Shown piece after piece: positions 63,568 to 64,000 of a stretch of 64,000 nucleotides of DNA. Location of the stretch: assembly GCF_000274605.1 (NCBI RefSeq), contig NZ_AKNV01000006.1, forward strand, positions 372,001 to 436,000, given 5' to 3'. The stretch comes from Helicobacter pylori NQ4053 (GTDB lineage Bacteria > Campylobacterota > Campylobacteria > Campylobacterales > Helicobacteraceae). Both the position numbers and the translations under genes were made by a program. A model generated the notes under the pieces. That model worked only from the letters and a program-made list of their open reading frames with translations. It ran no database searches and was not told the origin of the DNA. Numbering within the stretch: position 1 is the first letter of the stretch; each line of letters starts with the position of its first letter.

Positions 63568-64000
63568 GTGAAATTTTTTTCAAAGGATTTATTTAAAAAA
63601 GTAACCCCCTTATTTTTAAGCGTTTATTTTTTAAACCCCACCCTTACGCAAGCCAAAAGCCGTTTTTATGTGGCTTCTCAGTATCAGGTAGGGAAAATGA
63701 TTATGAAAAAATACAACGATCTTAAACGCACGATTGAAGGGGCGAGCTTTTCTTTAGGCTGGGAGATTAACCCCACTAATTATTGGTTTTATTCTCGCTA
63801 TTACTTTTTTATGGATTATGGGAATGTCATCCTCAATAAAAGAACGGGTGCTCAAGCGAACATGTTCACTTATGGCTTTGGAGGGGATTTGATCGTAGAA
63901 TACAATAAAAACCCCTTGTATGTATTTTCTCTTTTTTATGGCATGCAGGTTGCTGAAAACACATGGACGATTTCCAAACACAGCGCGAATTTCATCATTG
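63568..64000 (+). CDS. Outer membrane protein, 3' partial
   Basis: GTG at 63568 opens a frame that stays open to the window end (144 codons seen). It reads KFFSKDLFKKVTPLFLSVYF, a signal-like start, then SRFYVASQYQVGKM and FSLGWEINPTNYWFYSRYYF. These are alternating strands like those of the Hop/Hor barrel proteins. Its GTG lies 3 bases after the lipoprotein stop, so the two are probably cotranscribed. The end, and therefore the terminal Phe, is not in view. Confidence 0.65.
   Translation, partial: MKFFSKDLFKKVTPLFLSVYFLNPTLTQAKSRFYVASQYQVGKMIMKKYNDLKRTIEGASFSLGWEINPTNYWFYSRYYFFMDYGNVILNKRTGAQANMFTYGFGGDLIVEYNKNPLYVFSLFYGMQVAENTWTISKHSANFII

Noticed and set aside
1-64000. CRISPR arrays, rRNA or tRNA genes
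   Set aside because: Reading through the intergenic gaps I saw no repeat-spacer array, no cloverleaf-like gene and no rRNA segment.

Overview
The window is a piece of a Helicobacter pylori chromosome. The codon use and low G+C, the H. pylori-specific families (AapA-type peptide toxins, FrpB-like receptors, Hop/Hor-type outer membrane proteins, a XerT-type recombinase) and a gene order I recognise all say so. The order matches strain 26695 from about HP1472 to about HP1525. HP numbers here are recalled, not looked up.

Layout. (1) 1-6845 is one end of an integrating conjugative element of the plasticity-zone type (ICEHptfs/TnPZ). It carries a partial Cys-rich secreted protein gene, a VirB5/TrbJ-like gene, a small membrane protein, a VirB6/TrbL-like gene, an Abi/HEPN-type cargo gene and a frameshifted xerT. 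The element ends at an AAAGAATG site inside a BcgI-like restriction-modification gene, whose last codons now read into element DNA. (2) 8812-28177 is a long, tightly packed minus-strand housekeeping run: comF-like, tmk, coaD, ubiX, flgA, uvrD, a large TPR membrane protein, serS, a degenerate nitrilase, xseB, ubiE, hemJ, a YigZ-family gene, an ABC-2/HlyD/TolC export cluster, a CorC-like protein and a phosphate permease. Many genes overlap by 1-19 bases. (3) 28318-33749 is a plus-strand run: nfu-like, a hypothetical gene, murE, tal, rplY, pth and an LptF/LptG-type permease. (4) 33867-35052 is a small accessory island with a PLD-type nuclease and a reading-frame remnant. (5) 35085-46279 mixes an outer membrane protein, copper and cbb3-oxidase assembly genes (ccoI, ccoG and a small membrane protein), ribD, gltS, a carboxynorspermidine-synthase-like gene, plsY, folB and a TonB-receptor stub. 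(6) 46359-51722 holds frpB4 under a NikR operator, an orphan selA and nusA. (7) 51756-52560 holds two tandem AapA/IsoA type I toxin-antitoxin loci, too short for normal gene calling. (8) 52519-61224 is a restriction-modification cluster: a type IIG gene with an in-frame stop, a type III res with a frameshift, and a phase-variable type III mod (modH-like) frozen out of frame by an 11-base G tract. (9) 61269-64000 has recG, a small lipoprotein and the start of an outer membrane protein that runs off the window.

The main theme is defence DNA in decay or switched off. All four restriction-modification genes in the window are broken, each by a different event. The recombinase of the mobile element is frameshifted too, so in this assembly the element looks unable to move by itself. 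The most interesting non-standard content is the duplicated AapA/IsoA pair, whose duplication unit includes a fossil of the neighbouring restriction gene's 3' end.
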